64,000 bases of DNA from Hyalella azteca (Eukaryota; Arthropoda; Malacostraca; Amphipoda; Hyalellidae). The DNA lies in contig NW_025941472.1 of NCBI RefSeq assembly GCF_000764305.2, forward strand, positions 272,316 through 336,315, read 5' to 3'. The translations under genes were made by a program, and so were the position numbers. Below the pieces are notes generated by a model. The model saw only the letters and a list, made by a program, of their open reading frames with translations. It did no database searches and was not told the origin of the DNA. This document shows, one piece after another, positions 23,040 through 34,994 of this stretch. Every line of letters starts with the position of its first letter. Position 1 is the first letter of the stretch.

Positions 23040-23785
23040 AAGAGGGGTCTTATGAGTTATGACATAACAAGATGAGATTAATGACACGACAATGACGACA
23101 GCATATGATTTAGGAGTTTTTATGACGCAAGTCATAAGGGGATTTAGCCTATTTGGAGTTTAGGCACCAATTAGAACAGGGTTGTACACACAAATCACGT
23201 TCTCACATCTACCGAGCCGGCGAGCGAGGAGCCTCGTGCTATCACTTCATCTAGGCTACGGCTACATCCTCTTCTGCTGCATCGGCACGATCCCCGCCCT
23301 CACAACCATGATGCAATACAGAACACAATAACAACACATCTCGACTTTGGCGGGAAAAGTCACTGTAGATCGATATTCATATGCGACTGTGGTGAATAAC
23401 TATCAAGGCACTGTAAGCTTTGACTGTCGGTAGTCATGTATTTTTTCTCATTCTGGGGTGACGCATAATAATTGTAAATCAATCGGCTATTACGCAACAC
23501 ATTTCAATTTTCAATAAAAAAAAATTAGCATACAACTTTAAAAATGATATCACAGTTCCTCAAATAGTGCTATGTTTTTTTTTTGGTCGAGTCGGATACC
23601 TCAATCATGTCATGAAATTTATATGAAATAAAATCCTGTTTTTGATCCGGCTAAATATTCTAAACTGGCACTCTCAATTTTTTTTATCAAGAGGAACATT
23701 TTTTCTGCTTTTCCTGAAGTGAGTGAGTAAAAATTTAAAAAGTCCAAACTTTCCGTTTATCTGCAAAGATTGTCCAGGGCACATG
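23040..23785. repeat. Long dispersed repeat, copy A
   Basis: Diverged direct copy of 37022-37990. Shared blocks include GGGTTGTACACACAAATCAC, ATCGATATTCATATGCGACT, CAATTTTCAATAAAAAA, TGTCATGAAATTTA and GAGGAACATTTTT. Nature unknown; no open reading frame spans it. Confidence 0.8.
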
Positions 23786-24217
23786 CCGGAGGCCAGCTTT
23801 GCCAAACTTCACACTTGGTTCATATTCCTTTCCATAGCTAAGAATGCTAGAGAGCATAAAGGCCTATGAATCAAGTGCTCAAAGCCATAGCGCCGGATGT
23901 CCACAGCCACAAAATATGTTTGCCAAATGTAAACATGGCCATACTGCATCTGGCCAAACCTCATCTGGCCAAACCTCTTCAGGCCTAACCTATACGAGCT
24001 GCAACCTTTTCCCCCCGAAACAAACCTGAATGGACCTAACCTAACCTCGTATGCAGCAAGAAGTTAGAATGGGCGGTCCGTCGGAGACCACCACTGCCGT
24101 GCATCGAATGGACTATCAAGATCCCTTTGGACACTTCCCTCAAGAACGTAGCCTATAACACTTTTTGACTATAACATTATCAGCCGCACGCCACCAGACA
24201 GATCAAATCCATCTGGG

Positions 24218-24480
24218 CAGAGTGGCCCAGTGGTTAAAGTTCAGAGTACCAAGATTGGCGCAGAGAGGCTCGGGTTCGATCCCAGCTCTGTGCGCCAGTT
24301 TCTGGTCAGAATCGGCAAGGAGGCCGGGCGGTTAAGCACAGCAGAATTGAATCAGTGAGTTGTGAGTTCGAGTGTGTGGATGTTCTGCGTTCCAAGTTGT
24401 GGATGTTCTGCGATGTTAAGAATCGGCGACAGGCCTATGGCCTAATAAACGCCGAAACCGCTATTATTATTATTAATTAG
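24218..24480 (+). mobile_element. tRNA-derived SINE, copy 1
   Basis: Head with pol III A-box-like GTGGCCCAGTGGTTAAAG and B box GGTTCGATCCC, a body of about 130 bp, and a 3' part AGAATCGGCGACAGGCC ... AACGCCGAAACCGC followed by an ATT repeat. The 3' part resembles the 3' end of the local LINE (16833, 37346), so the SINE probably uses that LINE's machinery. Confidence 0.85.
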
Positions 24481-24639
24481 ATCAATCAGCCCAGAGGAAA
24501 ATAGCGTTACGTCGTATGGCTCAGCGTCGTGTGCCAATGCGCGAAAAAATTTTACACCACTCGGACGGAGCCTACGGTCGCCTACGTCCGAGGTCGAAAG
24601 GAAATCAGCCTACGGTCGAAAAGTCTTTTCTTTCTTTCT

Positions 24640-25090
24640 TATTTATTCTTATAGGAGCACTGGAAACTAGTCCATAAAGCCCCTTGCCTTAACTGGGTTT
24701 AATTTGTACCTAACTGTTTTACCAGCTCTGGAAACAAAAACCTGAAACAGAGAGAAAACACATACACGGAAAAAAGAAAAAACAAATAATAATAAAATAA
24801 TAATAATAATATTAATAAATAACTGAATAAAATGAAATTATACAAAAATTAAATGTAGACAAATAATAAGGATAAAGCAGTAAATGAAATAAATATTAGA
24901 GTAAATAACAAAAACAATGAAAATTACAAAGAAAAATATGTAAATAAAAAATAATGATAAAATAAAATAACTAAAAAATTAAAAATTAAAAAGAATAATA
25001 ATAAAATAAATAAAAAGAAAAAATAAAATTTGAATAAGAAAAAAAATTAAAAAAACATGCTAGGACAAAAAAACAAAACAATATAAAATG
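24640..25090. repeat. Low-complexity A/AAT-rich tract
   Basis: Runs of AATAATAAAATAATAAT and AAATAAAAAGAAA dominate. No coding potential. Confidence 0.85.
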
Positions 25091-25099
25091 CAATAACAT

Positions 25100-25850
25100 A
25101 ACAGGCGAAAGGTCGCCTGCCGAAGACCACCACTGCCCTGGATGTAATGGACCATCATGATTCCTGCCTTCCGGAACGTAGCCTTCAACACTTCAAGCCG
25201 TCCGTATCTAGGCCGCGGGTCGAACCAGCCCTCGGTCGAACGGCCACTTGTCGAAGGACGATAAATTTTGGAACAGAACTATGCTATCTGGAACCTAATC
25301 TCAGATGTGGTGTACGTAAAATTACGTAATTTAACGATGCCCGGAAGTCAGATTCGATCCGCGGCCTGGTGGTGCACGGCAGGTTCTATGCGAGGCCGGA
25401 GGAAGACAATGCCGAGTGGTTCACGGCTTATTGGTGGATGTCCGGAGAGATCCAAGGCGTTCGATTCAGGGCTTATTGGTGCATAAAATTGGTGGTGCAC
25501 GGCTGCGCTCCCACGGTCGAACGGCCACGCGTCGTACGACGATAAATTTTCGAACTGAACTATGCTTTCTGAAACCTAACCCCAGATGCTGTGAGCTAAA
25601 AATTACGTTAATTAGTGTAGCTGCGGAAGTCGCTAGTCGAAGGACGATAGATTTTGGAACAGAACTATGGTTTCTGAAACCTAACCCCGGATGTTGTGAG
25701 CGAAAAGTTACCGCCTGGTGGTGCACGGCAGGATGCATGCAGTTCCACTGGCGACCACCGACCAGGGCTGGTTGGTCGCAGTCCGTTGTCCGCAAGTTAC
25801 AGTTTGAGCTAAAGTCAGGGTATGAAGTGATGATTCGATGCAACGTTCAG
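25100..25850. repeat. Dispersed repeat with degenerate internal copies
   Basis: The block from GGTCGCCTGCCGAAGACCAC to GGAACAGAACTATGCTATCT recurs at 29152-29345. Within the region, GACGATAAATTTTGGAACAG-like and GGCCTGGTGGTGCACGGC-like segments repeat several times. A shorter relative is at 24070-24160. Open frames follow the repeat and look accidental. Confidence 0.75.
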
Positions 25851-26079
25851 TGATGTACAACCATTACTCTCTGGGCTATTCGCTTCAGAATATGGTGGCG
25901 TAAGGGTTTAGGTGGCAGCTGAGTCCCAGATCCCAACAATTTTCATCGTATTTTGATAGAAAAAATGATAAATTGGTCAAGAAAAACAAGTAGCCTCCAA
26001 TGCCACTGACCCGGAGTGCATCTCAACAGAAAAGTTAAAGAGAAATGTAGTAAAAAAAATAAGCTTCAATGCTTTGACA

Positions 26080-26340
26080 AGACTCGTAATCATCAACGTA
26101 TCTGACTACACGCACAACCTTCAACGTATCTGATCACACGCACAAACTTCTACCTATTCCACACGCACAACCTCCAACGTATCTGACCACAGGCACAAAC
26201 TTCTACGTATCCCACAAGCACAACCTCCAACTCTTATCATCTGGTCAGATGCACAAGTCACAACCTTCCACTATCTGGTCACACGCCAACCTTCTTCGTA
26301 TCTGACTACTAGCATAACCTCCAACATATTTGGAAGATGC
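26080..26340. repeat. Degenerate tandem repeat, about 30-35 bp
   Basis: Units vary around CACGCACAACCTTCAACGTA followed by TCTGA. A few related units recur at 35875-35965, ahead of the dispersed repeat at 35965. Confidence 0.8.
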
Positions 26341-26689
26341 AGAAAGTCCACCGTATATGAACAACTTATCAGGCGATTCTTCAAAGCGCTCAAATTCATT
26401 TCTATGTCACTCCGGCTAACATCGCTAACCAATGTAAGACACAAATTAACTGATTTAAATATTTACATCACGGTCATCACCGATGAATTCTGCGAGGGTG
26501 ATGTATATATTAGATGCTTTTCTTATATGTGGGTGACATTTTGATATTTGCTTCCAGATGCGAGTTGTGAGGCACAAATGTCGAGACTTCCTAATAACTT
26601 AACCTCGGTAACTAGTGCGATTTTTCATGCATGAATTCGTTTTGGCATAGCATACCTAGCATAGTGAAGTCGGCGCTGATGAATAGGTC

Positions 26690-28028
26690 TGATGAGGCCT
26701 GTCGCCGATTCTTGTCATTTTCGTGACTTGTCCATAAGAGATCTAAAAACAGGTCTTGTTACCGGATCTTCTCCAAACTGTCGATAGTTTGAAATATTTA
26801 CTAGACATCCACCGGGTTCGATATGGTGCTAGGCATTTTATGTCAGAAAATATATTAAGGTGCTAGGCATTTCAAGACTGAACATATGGTCCTGCAAAGC
26901 TTCGTCTAGTCTGTTCTTGAAGGCGTTTATGCTCGGAGCGTCAACGATGTAATCGGGGAGGCTGTTCCACATGTCGGTGATTCCAAGCGAGAAGAAATGT
27001 CGCGCGGATGAGTTGCAACGCAGTTTTTTAGTTTATAGCCATGGTCCCTGGTATTGGTTCTTGTTTAAAATTCTAGTTATCCTTCTGGGACTTTGTATAA
27101 GCCATGAGTATACTTGTATACTTCAATTAGGTCCCCACGCAGACGTCGATAACAGAGTCTTGGAAGCTTCATAATCTTTAATTTCTCTTCATAGAAATTG
27201 CCTTCCAAGCTTGATCCTTGTTGCAAGTCTTTGAACACTCTCCACTAAATTTTTGTCTTTTTCAAGTTTCGGTGACCACACGACGTTTCCAAACGCTATG
27301 TTCGGGCGCACGACAGCAACAAACAACTGCTTCGTCGCTTCTGCATCTAGGAACTCCAAAGAGCGTCTGATCAGTCCAAGAAGTTTGTTGGATTGATTAG
27401 CTTGCGATTCAATATGCTTAGAAAATTTCAGCTCCTTGTCGACATAAACTCCCAAATTTTTTTTCACACTAGGCTTTTCAATCATTACTCTCTCGTTGCA
27501 ACCACGTCTTCCCATACTGTAATCTTGCTGTTCATTGTTCTTCCCTTGGTGAAGTTCTTTACACTTGTCAGCATTAAAACGCAGCTGCCACGTATCAGCC
27601 CAGTTGACTAAACTGTCAAGATCATCTTGCAATTGCGCTTTATTTGACGCATCCTTCGCTGGATTATAAACTTTTGTGTGATCGGCATACATGGAGTACA
27701 CGCTTGACACTACTTCTGGCAGATCGTTTATAAAAGCAACTAACAAAACAGGCCCAAGATCGCTTCCTTGTGGCACGCCACTGCGCACTGATGCCCAGTC
27801 TGATACGGTTCCGTTAATACTGACACGTTTTCGTATACCTAGTAGAAAATCTCTGATCCATTGGAGTGCATTTCCCTCTATTCCCAATGACTTCACTTTA
27901 CGCAACAGCCGCTCATGCGGAACACTGTCAAATGCTTTGGCAAAATCGAGGTACACTGCATCCACGGGTGCGCAGCCGTAGACCAGCAAATTAACGCTCA
28001 AATCAGCCCTGGAGCCAACATCAACCAT
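26690..28028 (-). mobile_element. Non-LTR retrotransposon (LINE), 3' half
   Basis: A 279-codon minus-strand frame (28028-27189) has reverse transcriptase blocks FAKAFDSVPHERLL, SGVPQGSDLGPVLLVAFIND and LRFNADKCKELH. The catalytic YADD box reads YADH, so this copy is likely dead. The similarity continues to a 3' UTR near 26690 that matches the LINE ends at 16485 and 37100. The family resembles CR1/Jockey-type elements; clade not resolved. The 5' RT portion lies detached at 28740-29110. Confidence 0.9.
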
Positions 28029-28739
28029 CTAAATGCTATAGATATTGTCATCCTGGCACCTAAGCAGCTGTAGTCAATTGACCTATCTCACCACACTAAC
28101 TTTAAACCAACACTGCTTCAGCACACAAGCTGCTCCTCCACATAGTTAACGGTCAATACGTTGTTCTCCAATGCTTTATAACCCATACCATCACTTCTTA
28201 CACATGCTGTTATCCTAAGTGTCCGATGACCACACTGCATTATCGCAAATGTGAACTGTACAAAACGGTAATGCGTCATCACCTTACTTAATCCGTAAGG
28301 CGTTAACCCGGCGTCACTGTTTTACCCTGACTCTCCACCATTATCGCATGCTAACTGGAGGCTTTTCTCGCAGATTTTTTATGCTTATTCATATTAGGTT
28401 AGGTTAGGTTACAACTCGTATAGATCCTCTTATTATAGCGTAATGCAGTCAAGTGAGCAGTAACTAAGAAAAGCCGTCCGGCAGTCGGTGAAAAAAGGCG
28501 GGGAGACGGGGTAAGCGTGGAGGTAGAGTTGGTAGAGTTGGAGACGGGGTATGTTGGGGGAAAACAGCTGCGACGAACGGACGGGCTCGGGCTGGAGTGC
28601 TGGCTGTGTATCAACAGCGGTATGGCGTAGGGAGTTGCTTACCGAGTGAGGTTAGACGACATGGGATAGAGCTGTTGGGCGGTTTTAAATACGGCGTAAA
28701 GCGATTGTATTGGTGGCTTACTTCTCATTAGCTCGCTGG

Positions 28740-29110
28740 TTAATTTCCATGAAGGGGATTTGTACCTTTGGCTTTTAACATATAATCCCTTAGTCTACTC
28801 TGCCCTTTAGCAGGCTTACGCACTGAAAGGAGGATGAAAAATATGCTGGTCAAGGGCAATGCTGGCCTCTGGCATGCATCCCCTCTCACAACACATTCCA
28901 TTACCTTACAAACAACACTTGTAAGGCTGACTGCAGGGCGACAGTTACCGGGGCTACTTTTGTCACCTTTCATGAACAATGGTGTTACTGAGCTTCTCTC
29001 CAATCGGTCGGCAAAGTTACTTCGTTTAAGGTTTTTTGGAATAATACTGTCAAAGGGCCGGCCAGGACGGTTGCTAATTCTTTGAGCAATCTAGGGTGGA
29101 AGCCTTCCAG
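28740..29110 (-). mobile_element. LINE reverse transcriptase fragment, N-terminal side
   Basis: The minus strand translates in two frames as GFHPRLLKELATVLAGP and VTPLFMKGDKSSPGNCRP, standard blocks ahead of the RT catalytic core. It probably belongs to the same insertion as 26690-28028, split by about 700 bp. It contains a frameshift and stop codons. Confidence 0.8.
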
Positions 29111-29151
29111 GTTTACATGACTTGTTGGGATTTAGAGCGACCAGGCGCTTG

Positions 29152-29345
29152 AGGGGTCGCCTGCCGAAGACCACAACTGCCCTGGATGTAATGGACGTTT
29201 ATGATTCCTGCCTTCCGGAACGTAGCCTTCAATACTTCAAGCCATCCGTATCTAGGCCGTTGGTCGAACCAGCCCTCGGTCGAACGGCCAATTGTCGAAG
29301 GACGATAAATTTTGGAACAGAACTATGCTATCTGAAACCTAACCT
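29152..29345. repeat. Second copy of the dispersed repeat at 25100
   Basis: GTCGCCTGCCGAAGACCACA through GAACAGAACTATGCTATCTG matches 25108-25292 with few changes. Confidence 0.8.
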
Positions 29346-29519
29346 CCCCGCTTGAGAACCTCTCCTTCATGTATTTCAAAACTTGTTAATTTCGAGCCTA
29401 CTGGGCGCTCCTCAAAAGCTGTAATACTGTTCAAATCATCTGTGAACACACTGCTAAAGATTGAGCACGTTAGCCTTGCCTTCATCAGAGGATAGCTTCC
29501 GTTGGTCTACTTTCAAATC

Positions 29520-29875
29520 AGAGATAGAATAGAATAGAAGTGTCGGCACTGAAGAAATAGGCCCATGGCCTATTGCCGATTCTTGAATTTTTCGTGACTT
29601 GATTCACAAGGGGTAAGCCTTTGGAACCCGATCTTTCCATAACTGACGATTGATTGAGATAGCTGCTGGACTTATGCCTGGTTCGTAATTTGCTAGGCAT
29701 TTAAGACAACAAATGCTCCTGCATAGCTTCGTCTAGTCTGTTCTTGAAGGCGTTCATACTCGGAGCGTCAACGATGCTATTTGGGAGGCTGTTCCACATG
29801 TCGGTGACTCGCAGCGGGAAGAAATGTTGTCGCATGGATGTGTTACAACGCAGTTTTTTTTAGTTTATAGCAATA
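29520..29875 (-). mobile_element. LINE 3' end, minus orientation
   Basis: Reverse complement of the LINE terminus seen at 16485-16890: tail AGAATAGAATAGAAGTGTCG, then GGCCTATTGCCGATTCTTGA and the C-terminal FKNRLDEAM coding block near 29720-29745. Confidence 0.85.
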
Positions 29876-30204
29876 ATACAGCAAATATCGCTGTTTGTCT
29901 TACACTTTGAACTAGCGTACAAAAAGAAGGCTTTCGTGTTCTTTTTTTTGCTTTTAGGTAATATTTTTTCGTAGTTTTTATACTGTAGTGCGGCAGATTC
30001 ACGCAACGCAACGCACACACGTTCGCACTGTTTTGGTCGAGTCACGCAATTAAAATTTGCCAGGCATCCACGCCATTCAAATTTGGATCGTAAAATCATG
30101 AGATTTCACAAAATCTATCTAGATTTAACATATCTTTCAAATGAAAAAACTAATTGATCGTGATGTTGATTTCAATGAAATAACGGCATATTTTCTCAAG
30201 TTCT

Positions 30205-30480
30205 TTACAAAACCTACTTCACTTGATACCAGCTACCACCGTGTTAAATGTTTATTTTTTAGACTTCATTGCGGAACAAAACATCTCTTTATCTAGAGAA
30301 CTCTTCAAATGATCTTATTAGATGCGCACATCATTAATCAAACCTCATGATTAATCGACTGCTGTCATTTTGTTAGCTTTCTGCACCTGGACCAACACGA
30401 CTGAGATAGCTTGCTGCACCTGGACCACCATGCCTGAGTTAGCTTGCTGCACCTGGACCACCACGACTAAAAAAAACATG
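30205..30480. repeat. Dispersed repeat with 33-bp terminal minisatellite, copy 1
   Basis: Shares TTCACTTGATACCAGCTACC, TCTTCAAATGATCTTATTAG and the unit TTAGCTTGCTGCACCTGGAC with 35965-36235. The last unit is tandemly repeated about three times in each copy. Confidence 0.8.
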
Positions 30481-31026
30481 ACTGACTAGTGTTGCCCGCT
30501 GGCGCACTCTAAAAAGAATTCACAATTTTTGAATGACTCCATTAGAACGTTAAAGTATTTTTGTCGTTAACTAATTTTTTATTATTCAGGAATTAGGCGA
30601 ATATTGTTCAGGCTTGAAAATTTATATTTTTATCTATTATTTTACACGTGAATAATAGTGAGCATTGAAGTATATAGTTTAATTTTATCTAATAAGGTTA
30701 CTTGAAGCTACAAAAATGGTGTCAAACGAGCTTAGGGATTTAATAAAAATGGATTATGACGTTCAAAAGGAATGATAGTGCGAGTTATGAATTCGAGTCA
30801 TTACAGGTCACAGAAAAATAATTGTTCTATTTCATTACGAGGCCATATTTGTCACAAATTATTTTCTCATTGAATTAAATTAGTCAGTGTTTTTATAGTT
30901 TTTGGCAGACAAATGATTTAGACAAGTTCTTGCCTTAGATGAGTTTAGGAGGAAATTATGCGCAATTCGATAGTGGGAGCTATTACGACACATGGAATAA
31001 TGGGATGATGACGCAAATGATGATCA

Positions 31027-31173
31027 GGGGCCATACTTTCAAAATTCGCTTAGTGAACGTAGGTACTTACGCTCTATTTTCTGGTCTATGATTGGTGGAT
31101 TTAGCTTGAAAGGCCGTCAATGATTGGCTGATGAACTTACGATCTCTTAACTTTTTTTGAAAGTACGGCCCCA
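31027..31173. mobile_element. MITE, family B (GGGGCCATACTTTC), copy 1
   Basis: Terminal inverted repeats GGGGCCATACTTTCAAAA and TTTTGAAAGTACGGCCCC bound a 147-bp element. Its interior holds GAACGTAGGTACTTACGCTC and TCTATGATTGGTGGATTTAG. Related copies at 54097 and 57169. Confidence 0.88.
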
Positions 31174-31179
31174 GAACTC

Positions 31180-31815
31180 GTGAGCGTGGAAAAATGTTCT
31201 GATAGAATGCAGCTCATTTTCCTCTTAACTTCAGTATTAGAGTAATCAAATTTACATTGTCATCGCAGCTTCTGTTTCTGAATGGGGAAGGTTAAATAAC
31301 TTGCACTTTTGAGCCTGCACTTAAAAAATTATTAACAATGCATAACATCATGGAGGTAAAAATAATCTGTGACTTGTCGTACAAGAAAAACTTGAGTACA
31401 GACCACCGTAACTGTAGTGTAACAAAAAAATTAATTTGATTCGAATCATTAAATTGATTCATTGCAGTTATTTTTGACAAGTTACATATCATTCGCCATA
31501 TAGTGGTCTAATGAAATATTGTCTGAATGCAATTCATCTAGACAAAAAACGGGACAATAATTTATATAAGAATACATTTATTAATTGTTATGAGGTCTAT
31601 TTTAGGATAATTAATATTGTTCTTAACAATTATCATTCACCGAATACTAAATTTGAAGCAATATTGAATTTTTATAATAGAAGAAATAAATTTAAAAATA
31701 TATTTTGCTGGGAGAAATTAAATATTCGAATAAACATTAAGTCTCATGCAGGAACTCAAGTTTCCAAAATCAAATGAATAGAGAGCTTACTGTCTTCTAG
31801 AATTTTGCTTTGTAT
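31180..31815. other. AT-rich stretch, no gene seen
   Basis: Short frames only (under 90 codons), with A/T-biased composition and no motif. Confidence 0.45.
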
Positions 31816-31904
31816 ATTTAGAGGCAGCAAAATTGATGATTCACGCATGTGTGCACATCAACAAAATTGATGATGCACGCATGTGTGCACATTAACAAAA
31901 TTGA

Positions 31905-32060
31905 TGATAGACCTGCCGTCGCTCCGCTGCCACGACCTGCCACCGCACTGCCGCTCTGACCTGCCGTCGCTCCGCTGCTCTGACCTGCCGTCACTCCGCT
32001 ACTCCGACCTGCCACCGCACTGCTGCTCTGACCTGCCGTCGCTCCGCTGCCACGACCGCA
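31905..32060. repeat. GC-rich minisatellite upstream of the secreted-protein gene
   Basis: Units of GACCTGCCGTCGCTCCGCTG and GACCTGCCACCGCACTGC, about eight in all, end 9 bp before the start codon at 32069. The frame through them is open and in register with that ATG, so it could be translated from an upstream start. The signal peptide at 32069 argues that this is 5' UTR. Confidence 0.85.
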
Positions 32061-32068
32061 GAGAAAAG

Positions 32069-34061
32069 ATGACGCGAGCTTCGATGCTTCTCATCGTACT
32101 TCTCATTGCCGCTGTCTCGTACGCGGCGTAAGTACTTCGCTTCTACACCAAATCGATGATGCGATATTGACATAATCTGTGAATAGATTATTATGTGGAG
32201 TAATAGATTAAATCCTGTGTCATGGAGTAATAAACTACTATTTTGCTACTCCAAACAAACACACACTATTTATTCGAGAACAACATTTAATTTATTTTCC
32301 TTTATTACTTCGTAACTCCTGAATGTTTGATCCTTGATGATGGCAACGTTAACAGTTGAATTCGTTATTTGCTGCTGTCCTAATAAGGAAATTCGGAAGT
32401 GTAGTGCTGTATCCAGGATCTTGTCTTGAAGTATCATATCGTCTTTTTTATAGAATTTTCAAGCGTTGAATATATCTCAAAGGAGAAGGCTTTAATTTTT
32501 TTTACGAAAACATGCTCATTTTGTATTTTTTTACAGAGATAAAAATCCTTGCAGAAGGGAGGTGAAAGCGAAAGTACTTGAATTAGTACGCGCTATGGAA
32601 GATTGTTGTATTGGGTACAAATTGGACATGGACAAGACTACATGGAATTCCTATTCAAGTGAGTGCACAAATAGAGTAATTTTGCATAAATTTGTTCCTG
32701 TTGACGGCTAAAATAATTCTCAACCCATATTGGTCGACTGAGATTCTAAACTCAGTTTAGAATCCCAACACAATTGCACTATATAAGATATTTCAAGATA
32801 TGTTTTGCTGAAAACGTTTTACCCCTTGATTGGAAACTTCAAATGACGAATCGATTGACATCGATTACTCGTCCTCAATTTTAAACTTAATGATATTTCG
32901 GGCTCGTCAGTTTTGCCTTGTACGGTCTTAGTTGAGATTTAGCCTGTGATATGTTCATGATTGTGTGTGTTGTATATAAATATATTTATTTTTTAATTTA
33001 TATGATATAAATACCAAACCCGTCGACTATATTTTCTCCCCAACAGAGAGAAAATGCAACATCTACGATTCTCTAAATAATTACGATGTAGCAGGATGTG
33101 ATCCACTTCCATACTGGTGCGCCAAGTGCGTGTTGAAATCAAAGAAGCTCGTGAGTATTCCAGTATATTGGCACACTGAGTGCAGTACATAGTGCAGTTA
33201 CTTGAGCACTGAGTGCAGTACATAGTGCAGTTACTTGAGCACTGAGTGCAGTACATAGTGCAGTTACTTGAGCACTGAGTGCAGTACATAATGCAGTTAC
33301 TTTTCGCTGAATTGAAAGATGCAGCGTTTCTTAATCATTGTCAGTGAACTGAAATGGGATATTAAACATGGAACTTATTTTGTTGAGCAATACTCTTAAC
33401 AGAACAAATATTATTGTTGGCATGATGAATAACAAATTTTTCAAATCCTCCAGATCTAGGGAGTGCATAATTCTAAATCTCTCAAATTTCATCCTGCGAA
33501 ATATTCAATCCTTACTAGTTTTTTTTAAATGCCACCCAATTTCATTTTCTTTTTGCAGCAACAAGTAATTCCATCTTCTCCCCAAAAAAATAAACACCTG
33601 TATGTATATCTACTACTCATTTTCCTTTTATTTCGCTAGTTATTCCCAAACCCTCCTTTCCTCCACAGCTGAAACCTGACGACACTTTGGACGATGCGGC
33701 CTTCCAGAAGAATTTGTTGTCGAACAAATGCAGCTCAGAGACAAGCTTCGAAAACGCTTACACGAACTGCAAAAGCTCCAGCATGCAGCGTTTGAACGTG
33801 AGTAATGACAAATGTCATGGCCAAGCAAACTCGTGCAACGTGTTTTTAGTTATAAATGTTACACATAGTCTTAAAAATATAGAAATTAGCCTTAATAAAC
33901 ATTTTCTTAAATTAAGCACTGTAATCGATCATGATTCACGGAAATGTAGCCAGCTTATAACGTGCATGACTCTAAAAGCTCATGACGAATGTTCTATTTG
34001 GCAGTTTCTCAAGTTCATGGCGTGTATCGTTCAAGCCATCCCAGGGTGGCCCTACTACTAG
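32069..34061 (+). CDS. Small secreted cysteine-rich protein, five exons, family unknown
   Basis: Exons 32069-32127, 32537-32658, 33047-33150, 33669-33797 and 34005-34061 all have GT-AG junctions and matching phases: 471 nt, 156 residues. The protein opens with a clear signal peptide, MTRASMLLIVLLIAAVSYA. The mature part has ten cysteines (for example NPC, EDCCIG, RKCN, AGCDPLPYWCAKC, NKCS, TNCK, MACIV) and predicted amphipathic helices. The even cysteine count suggests disulphides in an extracellular protein. The spacing does not clearly match the six-cysteine insect odorant-binding fold, although an OBP-like all-helical fold is possible. No function is assigned. The last residues (PGWPYY) and stop coincide with the start of a SINE. 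Exons are too short to stand out individually; junction and phase agreement is the main support. Confidence 0.82.
33165..33300. repeat. 34-bp intronic minisatellite
   Basis: Four units of GCACTGAGTGCAGTACATAG followed by TGCAGTTACTTGA, starting about 20 bp after the donor of exon 33047-33150. Confidence 0.92.
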
Positions 34062-34290
34062 TTAAAGTTCAGAGTGCCAGGATTGGAGCAGAGAGGTGCG
34101 GGCTGCGGGTTCGATCCCAGCTCTGTGCGTCAGTTTCTGGTCAGAATCGGCGAGGAGGCCGGGCGGTTAAGCACAGCAGAATTGTAGCAGTGAGTTGTGA
34201 GTTCAAGCCCGCAAAATGCTGTGGATGTTCTGCGATAATAAGAATCGGCGACAGGCCTACGGCCTAATAAACGCTGAAACCGCTATATTT
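34035..34290 (+). mobile_element. tRNA-derived SINE, copy 2, overlapping the end of the secreted-protein gene
   Basis: Matches 24218-24480: GTTAAAGTTCAGAGTGCCAG, B box GGTTCGATCCC, CAGTTTCTGGTCAGAATCGG, and the 3' AGAATCGGCGACAGGCC ... AACGCTGAAACCGC. The 5' stretch AGGGTGGCCCTACTACTAG aligns with AGAGTGGCCCAGTGG of copy 1, so the host gene's final codons and TAG fall in the SINE head. Confidence 0.85.
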
Positions 34291-34824
34291 AATCAGCTCA
34301 CTAAATGGAGGAAAACCTACTGACGCGGAACAAGATAGACTGCACTCGCCCTCAACCTTCGTGCACTGGATTTTCTTATTCCTTTTTTAAATTTTGATGC
34401 TTTTCTGCAATAATAAATTTATTATCCTGATAATGACAAGTTGTGTGAATATCATCAAGGCAAAATAATTCACGAAAGTTTATATGCTGAAAGTTTTTTA
34501 TATTTGAACTAGACCATTTAGACAGCGTATATAGATTGGTACAGAGACGAATTTGAATTATGTCAATGTACATCATTTTTGCAATAGCTCCACTATATTA
34601 GGCGATTTTAATATTTGTGATCAACTAAAGTCACGTATCGAAGATAGGGTACCTCCAAAGTAAGGGTTGGTCCTCTCGTCACAACCATCAGCCAGGAGTC
34701 TGGATGCGCATAGTGCCAGCTCCCCAATTATTTGAGGAATGCTTAAGACGAAGCGGGATATTAAATGATTATGAACGGCTAAAGGCAGTTTATTAACAAC
34801 GCGAATACCTATTAAATTAGTATA

Positions 34825-34990
34825 GCGGAATGGTAGCTGAATTAATTAAAAGTGAGTGGTAACAGTTGAGTATTAGGATCTGAACAGTGAGCTATTGGTT
34901 CGACCCCAGCTGCCTGCGAAAGTTCTGGTAAAATTGGGGAGGAGGTTGGGCGTTAGTAGAAATATCAATAATAGTAGTAGTAGTAGTAAA
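34825..34990 (+). mobile_element. Diverged SINE-like element
   Basis: AGCGGAATGGTAGCTGAATT, a B-box-like GGTTCGACCCCAG, GGGGAGGAGGTTGGGCG and a TAG-repeat tail. Resembles the SINEs at 24218 and 34035 but lacks their 3' end. Confidence 0.5.
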
Positions 34991-34994
34991 TTTA

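Noticed and set aside
25416..25853. 145-codon frame on the plus strand
   Set aside because: It follows a dispersed repeat with an equally long antisense frame.
31818..32015. Antisense frame with repeated GVTAGQSSGATAGQ
   Set aside because: Reverse reading of the GC-rich minisatellite.
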